Positions 32,546 to 42,955 are shown, counted from the stretch's first letter. The stretch is 64,000 bases of DNA from Bedellia somnulentella (GCA_963576735.1 OY755174.1:9672001-9736000), one strand, 5' to 3'. Program-made: numbers and translations. Notes: generated by a model from the letters alone, not told the origin.

Positions 32546-32835
32546 TAGCCCTTGTTTATCCAGCACAATAATGTAGTATTTTATGCTTGATATTTTTTAA
32601 AATATTTTTAACTATAAATTGCCTGATCCAGTAAACCTAATACGAAATAGGAAATTAGTTTTTTTACACTCTCAGTTTTTGCAGACTTAATTAAATATTT
32701 ATTTTAGATTTATTAAAAACGAAAAAATAGAAATAAAAATCAAAAAACACAGTATCAAATAAAAAATGTTCTCCAGCGCATCTCCTCGAGGCATGGTACT
32801 TAAAATGCTGACGACGTAATTAAATATATATACAG

Positions 32836-33075
32836 CTGTATAGTGTCGGTTTAGAGTAGCACTACCCCATTTCTTCCCATGGGTGTTCATAAGAGACGAT
32901 AAGCGTATAGGGGCTTGTTAAATAATTTTTTGGCGATGCGGTTGGAGACCACTCACTAAAAACTTTAATTATATTATCGTTTCCCCACTCTACTTCCAAA
33001 AAGTGGCAGAAGAATGTCTAATTCTAAAACACTGTCTCCTGTTTTTGAGACTTATTGACGTGAGTATATGCATAA
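32836..33075 (+). repeat. SINE-A copy (+)
   Basis: gctgtatagtgtcggtttag at the 5' end, cactaccccatttcttccc, ggcgatgcggttggagacc and tgacgtgagtatatg at the 3' end. Confidence 0.88.
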
Positions 33076-33256
33076 ATTATTTTTGTACATGTTTGATGGA
33101 TAATAATATTTTTTTCTATTCTATTCTATGACTTATTTCCCTTCTTTTACGAACAACATCGAAACAACACCTCAACATTATTTTTTTCCTAAAGTTAATT
33201 ATTATAACAAATGGTGCTGAGCAGACTATTATTCATTTATTTAGGTAGATGAGGTG

Positions 33257-33295
33257 CAACAGACACTCGAAATAATTAATTTCGAGTGTCTGTTG
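33257..33295. repeat. Perfect palindrome, 17 bp arms
   Basis: Arms 33257-33273 and 33279-33295 are exact reverse complements around a 5 nt AT loop. No surrounding repeat explains it. Confidence 0.9.
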
Positions 33296-33499
33296 GTGAT
33301 ATAAAAATACGGTACGTATACAAAATTAAATATACTGCTCATCTGAATGTTTAATTCAGTTAAATTTGGTCTTGCAAGATATCAAACACAAAAATGAATT
33401 TCTCAAGTACACCACGTTGGCAAAGTGCTAGTAGCACATCATGCGATTTAAGCCTGCAATAACCTTCCAAACTGAATTAAAGCCAATTTGCAAGCATAT

Positions 33500-33600
33500 T
33501 TGTAATTAAGTTGGGGAGTTCTTCCCCGGGTACCGAACCCGAGACCTCCGGATTTGAAGCCGAGCTTTAATACTAGAACGTAGCTACATTTGATAAAACG
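33500..33600 (-). repeat. tRNA-like fragment, minus strand
   Basis: On the minus strand CTCGGGTTCGGTACCCGGG forms a T-arm-like stem-loop with a B-box-like GGTTCGGTACC. Upstream bases do not fold into a proper D arm, so a tRNA-derived retroposon remnant is more likely than a working tRNA. Confidence 0.4.
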
Positions 33601-33639
33601 ATAAGAAGTATTTATTATATGCCACCTTTGCAAAATAAT

Positions 33640-34310
33640 TTCTTACCGATTCCTTGAAACACTATGAAAAACAAAGATAATGATAAATATTGATTTATAC
33701 TTAAAATATAATCTTCTTAGTCTCGAATTGTATCTATATTTTATGTGTTTTTATTAAAAAGAACCTTTCAATAACTAGCAAGCCGACTCGCACTTAGCTG
33801 ATTTTTGAGAATTTGAACAAACCATTTATGATTACATCACAGCTAAAAGTAACTAAAACTACGAGTAAACATAAGCTTTTTGACGAAAATGTGTTATATT
33901 TTCCGGAGCTAAAAATCAAAGTACATTGCCGCTAAGAAGTCACTTTCAACGAAAAGTCGTTTGAAGTCTGAGAAAATGTAATATTTCATTTCCTCACCCT
34001 ATGTGTACCATCTTGTAAGCTGTCAGTTGTAATGGCTGAGCAAAATATCACAAATCAGAAAAAATAACATTTCATTTCGAAATAAGAATAGAGTAACAAC
34101 CAGATATGAGCGAATATATACGCTCTTCGTTCTATAAGAGTGTTGTAAATGTATTGTCCCGATCTTAACGTATAAGACAGGAGACAGGCTTGCAACATGA
34201 GAAGTGATATTAACAACGTAATACCTAATTGAATACATGATCGGAATACAAAAAGAATATCGCGAGTCAGCTAGTCATCGTCTGCATATTATATTCAAGG
34301 TAGTATTTTC
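33640..34310 (+). other. Unassigned AT-rich region
   Basis: No gene or repeat recognised. Confidence 0.35.
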
Positions 34311-34324
34311 TTACTCAAAGTATC

Positions 34325-34460
34325 TTATCTTCCTGAGGGTATGCGGGTTTTTTCAAGCGAGCCATAACCAACTTTCTCACTCAATTTTCAAAAGTGACTG
34401 AGGGATTTTTTTCTTGAAGTTTTAACTTCCTGATTTGTAGGCATATTTATAAATGTATCC
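34325..34460 (+). repeat. SINE-A remnant (+)
   Basis: ctcactcaattttcaaaagtgactgaggg preserves the SINE-A centre. Both ends are poorly matched. Confidence 0.5.
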
Positions 34461-34851
34461 GATTTTTCTCCTCTAGTAATAAAAATATTGTTAGAATATT
34501 AGAAACTATGTAGAGACGAGCTTAGCGTCGATCATAAGAAAAGAGAGTTGCAGTAAGTTGAGCCGACGGGACGCAGTGGGCGCGTTCTCGGCCTGGTTAA
34601 TGCGCTAAGGGTAGAGAAAGTTTCAGGTAAGCGTCTTCTTTCATGGACGTGACCGGTTTATGTATTCGTTCCCTGTTCATTTTGTCGTTTCCTACCGATT
34701 CATATTAAACACAACAGCAATCTAACATCACTATTAACATCTATTTTAACTTGGTAAGGTTTCTGAAAATTAATAGTAGGGTTCCAATTTAAATCGAATG
34801 AAAAATTCAAAGGAGTTCTTGATGTAGATTCGCAGTAGTCCCAGCCAGGGG

Positions 34852-35001
34852 CTAGACGAAGATGAAATATAATAATAGAGGAACATCAAACGTGATGTTA
34901 TTAAAGGTGTCCGTGAGCAGGATGGCGATGGCGGCGCGGGACACGCAGCGGTCCGCCCCTGCCGGGTCGCGCCACGCGCACGCACCGCGCGTGGGTTGCA
35001 T
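34852..35001 (-). CDS. Small ORF or exon, minus strand, 49 codons (uncertain)
   Basis: From the ATG at 35001 (minus) the frame reads MQPTRGACAWRDPAGADRC, then VSRAAIAILLTDTFNNITFD, then an AT-rich hydrophobic end and stop. The first 120 nt are strongly GC-rich and read like real coding sequence; the rest resembles intron. It may be an exon of an unknown gene. No domain recognised and no strong splice sites seen. Confidence 0.25.
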   Translation of the reverse strand: MQPTRGACAWRDPAGADRCVSRAAIAILLTDTFNNITFDVPLLLYFIFV

Positions 35002-35144
35002 ATTATTCAGATATTGAAGCTACTCGTATTCAATGATTTACCTTAATAATTGTCACAAAACAAAACATAGCACATAAAAAATACTTCAAAATATTGTATA
35101 TGCTGCTTATAATAGTCTAAAATAATTTGGCTAGGAACATTACT

Positions 35145-35649
35145 CACTTACTTATACTCACGCCCATTATTCCAATTGGGGTAGGCAGAGACTATCGATC
35201 GCCACTGAGTACGATTTGACAAACCTCTTTCTTCTTTAACATTCATTATTCTTCTCATACATGCTCTTTTATTCTTCCAACTTCGGACCCCCGCCTTTAT
35301 AAGAACGTTTTCTACTAACAATCACATCCACATTGGCTCTATATATCTCTTTCGCTACTTTATTTTCATCCATCCTCTCTATGTGCCCAAACCACCTCAA
35401 CATTCCTTTTTCTATCTTGCATACTACGTCATCTTTCAAACCTTCTCGTTCACGGATCACACTATTTCTCACTTTATCACACAACCTTACATTACATATA
35501 CTTATGAGGGATCTCATTTCCTTACTGCTTATTTTCATGCTTCTTCCGCCATGCCCAACATTCACTACCATACATCAGCGTAGGAACCAGAACAGCATTA
35601 GGCACAGCCATTCGAGCCTTTTCTGACAATGACTGGCTCGACATCAGAC
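35145..35649 (-). mobile_element. RTE-like LINE, 3' part (-), interrupted by a Penelope-like element
   Basis: The 3' end carries the tail TATACTCACGCCCATTATT (reversed), then the 3' UTR gtaggcagagactatcgatc, then the end of the ORF. It continues across the inserted Penelope-like element at 37547-38690. The clade assignment rests on the C-terminal motif WFGHIERMDENK and tail type. Confidence 0.8.
35269..35571 (-). pseudogene. C-terminal fragment of the RTE-like LINE polyprotein
   Basis: 100 open codons contain GMLRWFGHIERMDENKVAKE and IYRANVD, the typical end of RTE-type reverse transcriptase ORFs. The reading frame is separated from the upstream part by the Penelope-like insertion. Confidence 0.8.
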
Positions 35650-35703
35650 CGTTCATGGCTCCATAGTATTTGCTAAGATTTTCACGATTGCACATTATAA
35701 TTA

Positions 35704-35866
35704 AAACAACTTTTTGATTTTCGGATATTTTAATCGCGTGTAATTACATTATTTTTAAAGCCCGACGTTTCGAAAACTTTTCAGTTATCATGGTCACGAG
35801 AAGACTGAGGTGTTATTTGTCATTATACAGTGCTATAAAATTATTAATACTAACTACCTTCACAAA
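35704..35866 (+). repeat. Left inverted terminal repeat of the Penelope-like element
   Basis: Begins aaacaactttttgattttc and ends taccttcacaaa. It is the reverse complement of 37369-37531 with only a few differences. Confidence 0.88.
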
Positions 35867-35871
35867 TTTCA

Positions 35872-36299
35872 AAATTCATTAATGACATCAAGAACTTAAG
35901 TCTTAGTGATGAGGACATTATGGTCAGCTTTGATGTTCAGTCTCTTTACACCAGTTTACCAATACAAGACTGTGTTGAAGCTGTCACAGAAAGGTTAACA
36001 AATACTGACATACCTTTAGAATATGCAGAATTACTTAAGCACTGCCTTACAACTGGCTACTTACTTTGGGATAAGGAATTCTACATCCAGACTGATGGTG
36101 TGGCAATGGGATCCCCAGTTTCTCCTATTGTAGCCGATATATTCATGGAACGATTGGAGGAGATTGCACTAAAATACTTCCCTGTCACTCCAAAGGTTTA
36201 TAAGAGGTACGTAGATGATGCTTCTGCAATCCTACCCAAAAACATAGTCTCTGCATTCTTAGACCATCTTAATTCCATTAACCCTAAGATCCAATTTAC
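35872..36299 (+). pseudogene. Penelope-like reverse transcriptase fragment
   Basis: The frame reads KFINDIKNLSLSDEDIMVSF, then DVQSLYTSLP and TDGVAMGSPVSPIVADIFM, and the catalytic YVDDA box (KRYVDDASAIL). This is the middle of a Penelope-type RT; the N-terminal part is lost at the terminal repeat, and the frame ends where a LINE tail was inserted. Confidence 0.88.
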
Positions 36300-36336
36300 A
36301 TACATACATACATATATATACTCACGCCATTATTGA
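36300..36336 (-). mobile_element. LINE-tail micro-insertion inside the Penelope RT
   Basis: tacatacatac followed by atatactcacgccattat is the reversed RTE-like LINE 3' tail. The Penelope frame is displaced by it (frame 1 before, frame 3 after). A target duplication is not obvious. Confidence 0.7.
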
Positions 36337-37063
36337 TAAGGAATTCTGATAACTCCATTAGTCACACAGTTTATAGAAAACCCACCCACACTGATAGGTA
36401 CCTCAATGGTGACTCACACCACCATCCATCTCAGTTAGCTACTGTTGGTAAAACTTTGTTTCAGAGAGCCAAACATCTTTGTGACGAACACCATCTTGCT
36501 GGAGAGCTCAGTCATGTGAAATAAGTTCTTCACAACAACAAGCTAAAATTGCCCCGCCAACGTCACCGCTCCTCCGATAAACCACCTACTGTCGAAAGAC
36601 TCCCTGCAACTCTACCTTTTGTAAAGGGTGTAACAGACAAAATTAGTACTGTGTTACAGCGTGCTTCCATTAAGACCTACTTCAAGCCGCACCAAAAGAT
36701 AAGTCAGTTTTTAAGACCTATCAAAAGTCAGATCCCTTTACAAGATGCAGGCTTTTATAAACTAGACTGTGAGTGTGGTCTTTCATACATCGGCCAAACA
36801 AAGCGTAGTGTAGCAACTCGCGTAAGAGAACACATTGCTGATATGAAGAATAGGCGTCCTGGAAGATCTGCTTTGTGTGAACACACCTTCGATAAGCCCA
36901 ACCACCACATGCGTTTTGACAAACCTACAATTCTAGCGAAAGAGAATCGATTGATACCTAGAATGATACGCGAATCTATTGAAATAAAGAAACATCCAAA
37001 CTTCAATAGAGATGATGGTTGGCAATTACCACCTGCTTGGAACCCGATCATTAGCACAACTAA
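36337..37063 (+). pseudogene. Penelope-like RT end and GIY-YIG endonuclease domain
   Basis: After the LINE tail the frame resumes ([19 protein letters not shown]), crosses a TAA stop at 36522-36524, and continues to the GIY-YIG nuclease: CECGLSYIGQTKRSVATRV and EHIADMKNRR, with later conserved Asn/Glu residues (AKENRL). Linker cysteines (DCEC) and a His-rich patch (KPNHHMRF) fit Penelope-type endonucleases. From 37064 the ORF reads into a MITE and stops at 37121. Confidence 0.85.
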
Positions 37064-37280
37064 GGGCCAGTTTTTTGATCCGTGGTTAACTCAACAATTT
37101 GTTAAATATCGTAACTATTAGTTAAATATCAGCAAAATGCATTTTTTGACCCGTGGTTAGAGTAACTAATGTCAAATATCGAACCAAAATGGATTTACGA
37201 TTTAACTAATGGTTAGTCATTTAACTATAGTCAATGTAACAAATGGTTATATTTTTAACTACGGATCAAAAAACTGGCCC
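37064..37280. mobile_element. MITE of PIF/Harbinger type inside the Penelope element
   Basis: 217 bp with 26 bp terminal inverted repeats (GGGCCAGTTTTTTGATCCGT...), 25 of 26 matching, flanked by TAA at 37061-37063 and 37281-37283. The 3 bp TWA duplication and GGG start fit PIF/Harbinger. It carries no coding capacity of its own. Confidence 0.85.
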
Positions 37281-37368
37281 TAAGCGAGGGAAGAACACTA
37301 GCAAGACTCCAGATAACATTAGCTCTTTTTGTACATAGCAAATATTAAACGCAAATGTAACTTAAAAT

Positions 37369-37531
37369 TTTGTGAAGGTAGTTAGTATTAATAATTTTAT
37401 AGTACTGTATAATGACAAATAACACCTCAGTCTTCCCGTGACCATGATAACTGAAAAGTTTTCGAAACGTCGGGCTTTAAAAATAATGTAATTACACGCG
37501 ATTAAAATATCCGAAAATCAAAAAGTTGTTT
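37369..37531 (-). repeat. Right inverted terminal repeat of the Penelope-like element
   Basis: Reverse complement of the left repeat, ending gaaaatcaaaaagttgttt at the target duplication. Confidence 0.88.
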
Positions 37532-37546
37532 CGTTCATGGCTCCAT

Positions 37547-38690
37547 TTACCACAAACTCCCCAGGTATACAAATTCTTCCACTTGTTCCACTTTCTTACC
37601 ATTTATAACAATCTCACATTCTGTCATACGTCTTTCTCTCTCAAAAAACATTGTTATGATTTTGTCCACATTCATTCTCATTCCCTTTCTTTAGAAAGAC
37701 TTACACGCAATGTTCACCATCTTCTGCAACTAATTTACCGTTGATGCAAGTAACACTTGATCGTCAGCGTATAAGAGACATTTAATAATGAACCCTCTCA
37801 TTTTCAGTCCATAATCACTTTCGCGCAGTTCTTTCAAACAGTCTTCCATGAACAAATTAAAGAGCCGCGGAAAAGCCAAAGAACCCTGTCGAACACCCCT
37901 AGAGATCTCGAACCAGTCCGTGTCTTCTCCGTATACTCTCACACATGCATTGGAATCATCATAGAGGGACTCCAATGCACGTATAATTTGGCTCCCCAAA
38001 CCGAACTTAGACAACAGTTTCCACAAATACTTTTTTACTACCCTATCATACGCCTTCTCTAAATCAATGAAGGTGCAATACACTTTTTGGTTTTTTGCCA
38101 AAAATTTCTCTGTGATGCACCTTAAGAAGAAGACTTGATGCATAGATCCCATTCCCTTCCTAAATCCTGTTTGCACCTCCCAATTTTTTTTATCCGTTTC
38201 TTTCATCACCCTTTCGATCAGAACCTTCGTATACAATTTGCCGACAACACTGAGTAGGCTAATACCACGGTAGTTTTTTGCTTCTTGGCGTGACCCTTTC
38301 CCTTTATATAGGGGCACAATCACCGCTCTACACCAATCTTTTGGTACTTTGCCAAGTTCCCAACACTTCTGAAAATGGAAGAACATCCAAGAAGCCACTA
38401 ACCCTTTACCAGCCCACAGCATTTCGACACATATCCTATCATACCCTGCGGCTTTTCCTAGTTTCATACTTTTACAATTTCTTCCATACTTATCATACTT
38501 TCAGACACGTCACCCATTACCTCGTCACAATTAACTTCGCTATCAATTGCTGAAGTAATGGGATCATCCTTTTTTTCAAAGAGACCCTCAAAAAATCCTA
38601 CCATACTCTTTTTATTCTTATTCCATCAGTCATTAGTTTACCTTTTTCATCTTTCATCACACTTTTACTTGTGTTTTGAGGAACATTATA
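37547..38690 (-). mobile_element. RTE-like LINE, RT part (-)
   Basis: Continuation of the LINE begun at 35145. Directly adjoining the Penelope insertion is the palm/thumb segment (VNGKKVEQVEEFVYLGS-like), then the RT core, then upstream codons to about 38690, where recognisable sequence ends (5' truncation). Confidence 0.8.
37730..38467 (-). pseudogene. Reverse transcriptase domain of the RTE-like LINE
   Basis: 245 open codons with RT motifs AGYDRICVEM, KNYRGISLLSVVGKLYTKVL, TFIDLEKAYDRV, GVRQGS and LLYADDQVLLA. The frame stops shortly after the YADD box and is broken upstream near 38468-38475 by an apparent 1 nt deletion. With the endonuclease region absent, this is an inactive copy. Confidence 0.88.
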
Positions 38691-38699
38691 TAAAGTTAA

Positions 38700-39520
38700 T
38701 AGTGTTTAATAACCAATAGTGGGTGTAAGTGGAGAGTTTCCCATATATATGGATTATGAGTCATTTATTTGTTTTAATTAAAATTTAACACTGCTTCTGT
38801 ACCTAAATAACGAGACAGGTCTAAGGAAAAAGGTATTATATTTGTTTAAAATTATAGCAATATTAATAGAATATTTTTGTTCATGAAAACCTCATGTGAG
38901 GATTATTTTTCTTTTATTTATTAATTATAGGAATATTGTTGTAAATTTAGTATACATATTTAATATCAATTATTGGAGCCAAGCTCCATTTATCCCCGAT
39001 TTTTGCATTTCGTTGTGATCGTACTCCTCCCATACGGCTCAACTCAGAACCCTGACATTTTTCACGGTGGTCAAGGACCATGTCTAGATGGTTTATGTCA
39101 ATTTTGATAAAAATCGGATGTACCAATGAGGAATAATCACCATTAAAAAAATACAATGTCAGTCTATGGAAAAATTACGTAAACAATGCCAACGCGTGAA
39201 AATAGAATTTATATAAACCCATGTGTATATGTTTTTTTCAACAATAAAAATTGGAAACAATTTAAGTTTTCCAAAATCGGGACTCTAACTCCTTTGCAGT
39301 TTTGTGTAGAATCAATCACGCGTTTAGGTAAACCAACAGGTATATTCAAAGAATCATAACAAATTGCATAGCAACACGCGTGTTGAGATATTTGTAGAAT
39401 AATTCGTTCAACGATAAGTAATATCTGAGAATCAGGCAATGGCTCGTTTCCGTCCTTTTATTGGCATCCGAGACGGTCCCATGCCAACCTTGTTATACTT
39501 TTACAAACTAAAAAGACACA
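38700..39520 (+). other. Unassigned region
   Basis: No gene seen. A ~33 bp motif at 38875-38907 (ttttgttcatgaaaacctca...) recurs inverted at 42587-42621, so part of this is a dispersed repeat. Confidence 0.4.
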
Positions 39521-39526
39521 CATGGG

Positions 39527-39606
39527 TGTAGGCCCGAATCAAGATTTTAACCCATGCCTCTCTGCGTAAATGACGGTATTGCTCCTCACTGAGCTATCAC
39601 GATTTT
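39527..39606 (-). repeat. SINE-B head fragment (-)
   Basis: gtgtaggcccgaatcaagattttaac, then cctcactgagctatcac is the reversed tRNA-like head. Confidence 0.65.
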
Positions 39607-39609
39607 AAT

Positions 39610-40650
39610 CAATTACCATAGAAAATAATTCAGAATGCGACGGTGCTCTTCCCTCATATAATTTGTTGCACTTTACATCTAAAAACTGACGACTCTTTTT
39701 CGACTCCACTCGTTGGCATTTGGAAGTAAAACTACATCTAATACACATAGTTTCAATTTGCCACGAATTCTCCGCAGCTTTCTCGAAAAGGGGAGCATTT
39801 CTTTTTATATTTTGTTGTAGAGCTAGAATCGTGGCATCGTTCGTCGGCGCCTAATCAAGAAGTTGGCTGGGGCTTCCTTGCTAACGAACAGGTGTACCTA
39901 TAAATACTTTTCTGTGGCGATTGCTCCAGGCTTTAATCAGCGCGCGAGACCACTTTACTGCTTTTCATTGACTCCGCACTGACCCGATAACGTTCGCTGC
40001 CGATTGGGAATTTACTGAGAATCTATTAGCTTTTATTTAAAGAGAAAAAATATGGGTGATTAGCAAAATGTCGTTTTTTTTATTTCTACCTTACTTTTAC
40101 ATAATATTCAGATGTTTCAATCACCGGAAAATTAATTATTTCGACCACGAGACTTTTTATTTCTTGGCTTTTCTAACTGGTAGTTTTATATTATTATACT
40201 TCATACTTTTCTAGCTTTTTAAATATTTTATTCAAGTAATTAAAACACTGCAATAAATATATTTCTGTAAATGGTTCTTATAAGTTACTATAACAAATTT
40301 CAAATTGAACTAGATCCATTAATGCAATTATAATAGTTCAATTAATGATTGTTTGAAAAGATAATACAGAATAATAGTTTGAAATAACAAAAGTTTAATA
40401 ATTCTAACAAGAATCAAACGTGTGTATTCCTAACACGTTTTGTTCTAGTCTGTATTGAATTCACGAGTTTGTATCTAACTTCGACAACTTTCTGTATCGA
40501 ATTTAAACGAACGAATGTTCAACAACACAACGGTCATATGATTTCATTAAAATTTTATCGGAACCAAGTTTGCTTCCTTCTTTTATAATATAAAATACTA
40601 GTGCACTGCCCAAGCTTGGCACGCATAATATTATTTTCCAATTATCAAAC
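39610..40650 (+). other. Unassigned region
   Basis: AT-rich. A somewhat less AT-rich block at 39830-40000 has no coding signal I trust. Confidence 0.35.
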
Positions 40651-40666
40651 GTTTCTTTAATCATTG

Positions 40667-40928
40667 CTGTGTAGTGCCGGCTTTGCTGTGTAGTGCCGGC
40701 TTAGAATAGCACTACCCCATTTCTTGCGGTGGGTGTACGTAAGAGGCGACTAACGGTATTGGGGCTTTTAAGGGATTTTTGGGCGATGCGGTTGGAGACC
40801 CATCACCAAAAACCTTTATTCCACCATCTTTTCCCTAAGCAACTTCCAAAAGTGGCTGAGGAATTTCTAATTCCCTAGCTCTGGCTACCCCTTCATGGGA
40901 TTTACAGCCGTGAGTATGTGTATGTATG
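40667..40928 (+). mobile_element. SINE-A, well preserved, 14 bp target duplication
   Basis: It is flanked by ttctttaatca(t/c)tg at 40653-40666 and 40929-40942. The 5' end ctgtgtagtgccggctttg is tandemly duplicated once before the normal body. The body includes gtaagaggcgactaacggta, gcgatgcggttggagaccc and a tail of GTATG units. Confidence 0.92.
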
Positions 40929-41002
40929 TTCTTTAATCACTGTTCACCAATTATTTAGCGTAACGATAAACATCCTGTGTTTCTTTTGGGGGTTTAAGGT
41001 TC

Positions 41003-41044
41003 ATACATACATACATACATATACTCACGCCATTAATTCCCATT
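41003..41044 (-). mobile_element. 42 bp LINE-tail insertion with perfect 12 bp target duplication
   Basis: The insert is only the tail repeats plus tactcacgccattaattccc, reversed. ggtttaaggttc lies on both sides (40991-41002 and 41045-41056). Confidence 0.88.
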
Positions 41045-41059
41045 GGTTTAAGGTTCCTA

Positions 41060-42470
41060 CTGATGTTTTTTTTAAAGTTGGTTGTGTAGCTGTAGAGCTA
41101 ATCAATTTCAAATAAACAAACACTCAAAAAATATTTCCTCTTTATAATAAGTTTAGAAGTTGATACCCCAATTAAATTACGTCATACAACAATGTCACGC
41201 TAATGTAAATTTTATCCATCAGTAATTTCATGTTTACATGTTTTAAAAACAAATCGTAAGAAGTATGTTAAGATGGTAACAAAATTACAAACAATAATTA
41301 GTAATAGTAGTCTGTTTTCTATGTATATACTACTTAAGTAAATACTCTTCTCGCCATATTATTTTTCAAATAAGTTCGGTGCCGGGGTGGAAAACTTTAT
41401 GAACTTTACAAATATAAATAAATTATTGTATGAATATTATCTATGTATTACAAAAGTGCATGACTCAAGAAAAGTTGCATAGTTTTAAATAATTTGGCTA
41501 AATTCTTTTAAGTTCATTGGACTATCACTATCAAAATCATGAATAGGTGAAAGGCGCATGCATGATTTGGCAAGTGTACATTTATATAAAAAAAAAATGA
41601 CTCAAAAAACTACAGTTCCAGTACTCATATTCATACTAAATTATCTCGGCTCTGAGCATTGAGAGATATGAAACGCTGAATAGTCGATGCTTAAAACCAA
41701 GCGTTAATTAAAACATTCCTGTACTACTGCAAAGTGACAACACCGAACAATACATTTCAGACAAAAACCATAGTCTGCGCTTGTTAACTAGCTACGAAAT
41801 TATTACATTTATGATTGTCGAAATGTTTAAAATAAAATTTGTTTATTTTTCTATCAAAAATGGAATCACGTTCACAGTCATTTGATGAAAGTATAAAATA
41901 TTGTACTTAAAAAAACCACGTACGCATTTTGATATTTTTGAAATCTTTTTATGTTTACGTAACCAAACCCTATAAAAAATAAGATTAGTAATTGGTACAC
42001 ACTGTAATTTGTTGCTCCTACATATATATATGCAATATAGAACAAGGGCAAGGATGGTAATGAATAGAAATAAATCAGAGGAGCGATCACGAACTCCTCA
42101 AGTAAATTAATATAAAGTTGTGCAATCCAACATGCATTAGTATTCAGAGTCTACGTCCATACAACAGGAAACGAAAGATTTTAATGAAAGCGCGCTATCC
42201 GCACATTTCTATAGAGCTGATACTACTACTCTTAAAAAGAAAACTTTTACAGGTTATATTAATTTTGATTACTCTAACAAAATAAAAGTTAATTGCTTAA
42301 CGTCAATATCTTGACCTATCTATCAAATATCAAATATTCCTATCAAATATTGATAAATATAATCAGAAAAAAACATAAATTAATTTATTAATATTATACC
42401 TCTAGAATATTTATAACATTTGGAATTTATTAGAATTATACATTAGAATTACAATTTATAACAGAAATAA
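41060..42470 (+). other. Unassigned AT-rich region
   Basis: No gene or repeat recognised. Confidence 0.35.
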
Positions 42471-42474
42471 TATT

Positions 42475-42584
42475 AATAAATAAAGAATAAATAAAGGAAA
42501 GAAAAATTTGGACACAGGCGGGAATCGAACCCGCGACCTCGGGTATACGCCCCGACGCTTTCCTTTATTTATTCTTTATTTATT
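42475..42584 (-). repeat. tRNA 3'-half-like sequence between 27 bp perfect inverted repeats
   Basis: Arms 42475-42501 and 42558-42584 are exact reverse complements, both AT-rich. The enclosed 56 bp read on the minus strand contain GTCGCGGGTTCGATTCCCGC, a perfect T-arm stem-loop and B box, preceded by a CGGG...CCCG stem with a 7 nt loop. There is no D arm or full acceptor stem, so this is not a working tRNA. Confidence 0.75.
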
Positions 42585-42734
42585 AGTAATAATCCCCACA
42601 TGAGGTTTTCATGAACAAAAAGATTTAAAGAAATAATATTTTTAGTTTCAAGAACATTTGGCTTATTTTAACTTTCATATCTAAGAATAAGCGCCTCTTC
42701 GGTTTTCTGCTTCCAAACCAGTGTGCCATTTATT

Positions 42735-42850
42735 AAAACAGGTTATTAACGGTCAAAACATCGTGGGAAATCCCACATGGCTGAGTTATACTCTGTCATG
42801 TAAAAGTATACAAACTGACGATAGCCTCCTGCCCCTATCACGTAATTGTC
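42735..42850 (+). repeat. SINE-B internal fragment (+)
   Basis: ttattaacggtcaaaacatcgtgg, cccacatggctgagttatac and cccctatcacgtaa follow the SINE-B middle. Continued after the LINE-tail insertion (acgtgggtc at 42967). Confidence 0.8.
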
Positions 42851-42890
42851 ATGTCTGTCCAAAATATTTCAAAAATACCAAAACTAATAC

Positions 42891-42955
42891 ATACATACAT
42901 ACATATTCTCACGCCGTTAGTTCCCATTGGGGTAGGCAGAGACTATCGATCGCCA
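42891..42955 (-). mobile_element. 65 bp LINE-tail insertion with perfect 13 bp target duplication
   Basis: The insert is the LINE 3' end only (tattctcacgccgttagttc through gagactatcgatcgcca). ccaaaactaatac lies at 42878-42890 and 42956-42968. It landed in a SINE-B fragment. Confidence 0.9.

Larger units (their letters stand above)
35665..37531 (+). mobile_element. Penelope-like element (5'-truncated) with inverted terminal repeats
   Basis: It is inserted in the LINE with a 15 bp duplication, cgttcatggctccat at 35650-35664 and 37532-37546. Inverted repeats of about 160 bp (35704-35866 and 37369-37531) bound an RT fragment and a GIY-YIG endonuclease. A 39 nt extension (35665-35703) precedes the left repeat, as reported for Penelope elements. 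The copy is dead: its 5' coding part is missing, a LINE tail sits in the RT, there is an in-frame stop at 36522, and a MITE sits in the C-terminus. Confidence 0.88.
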
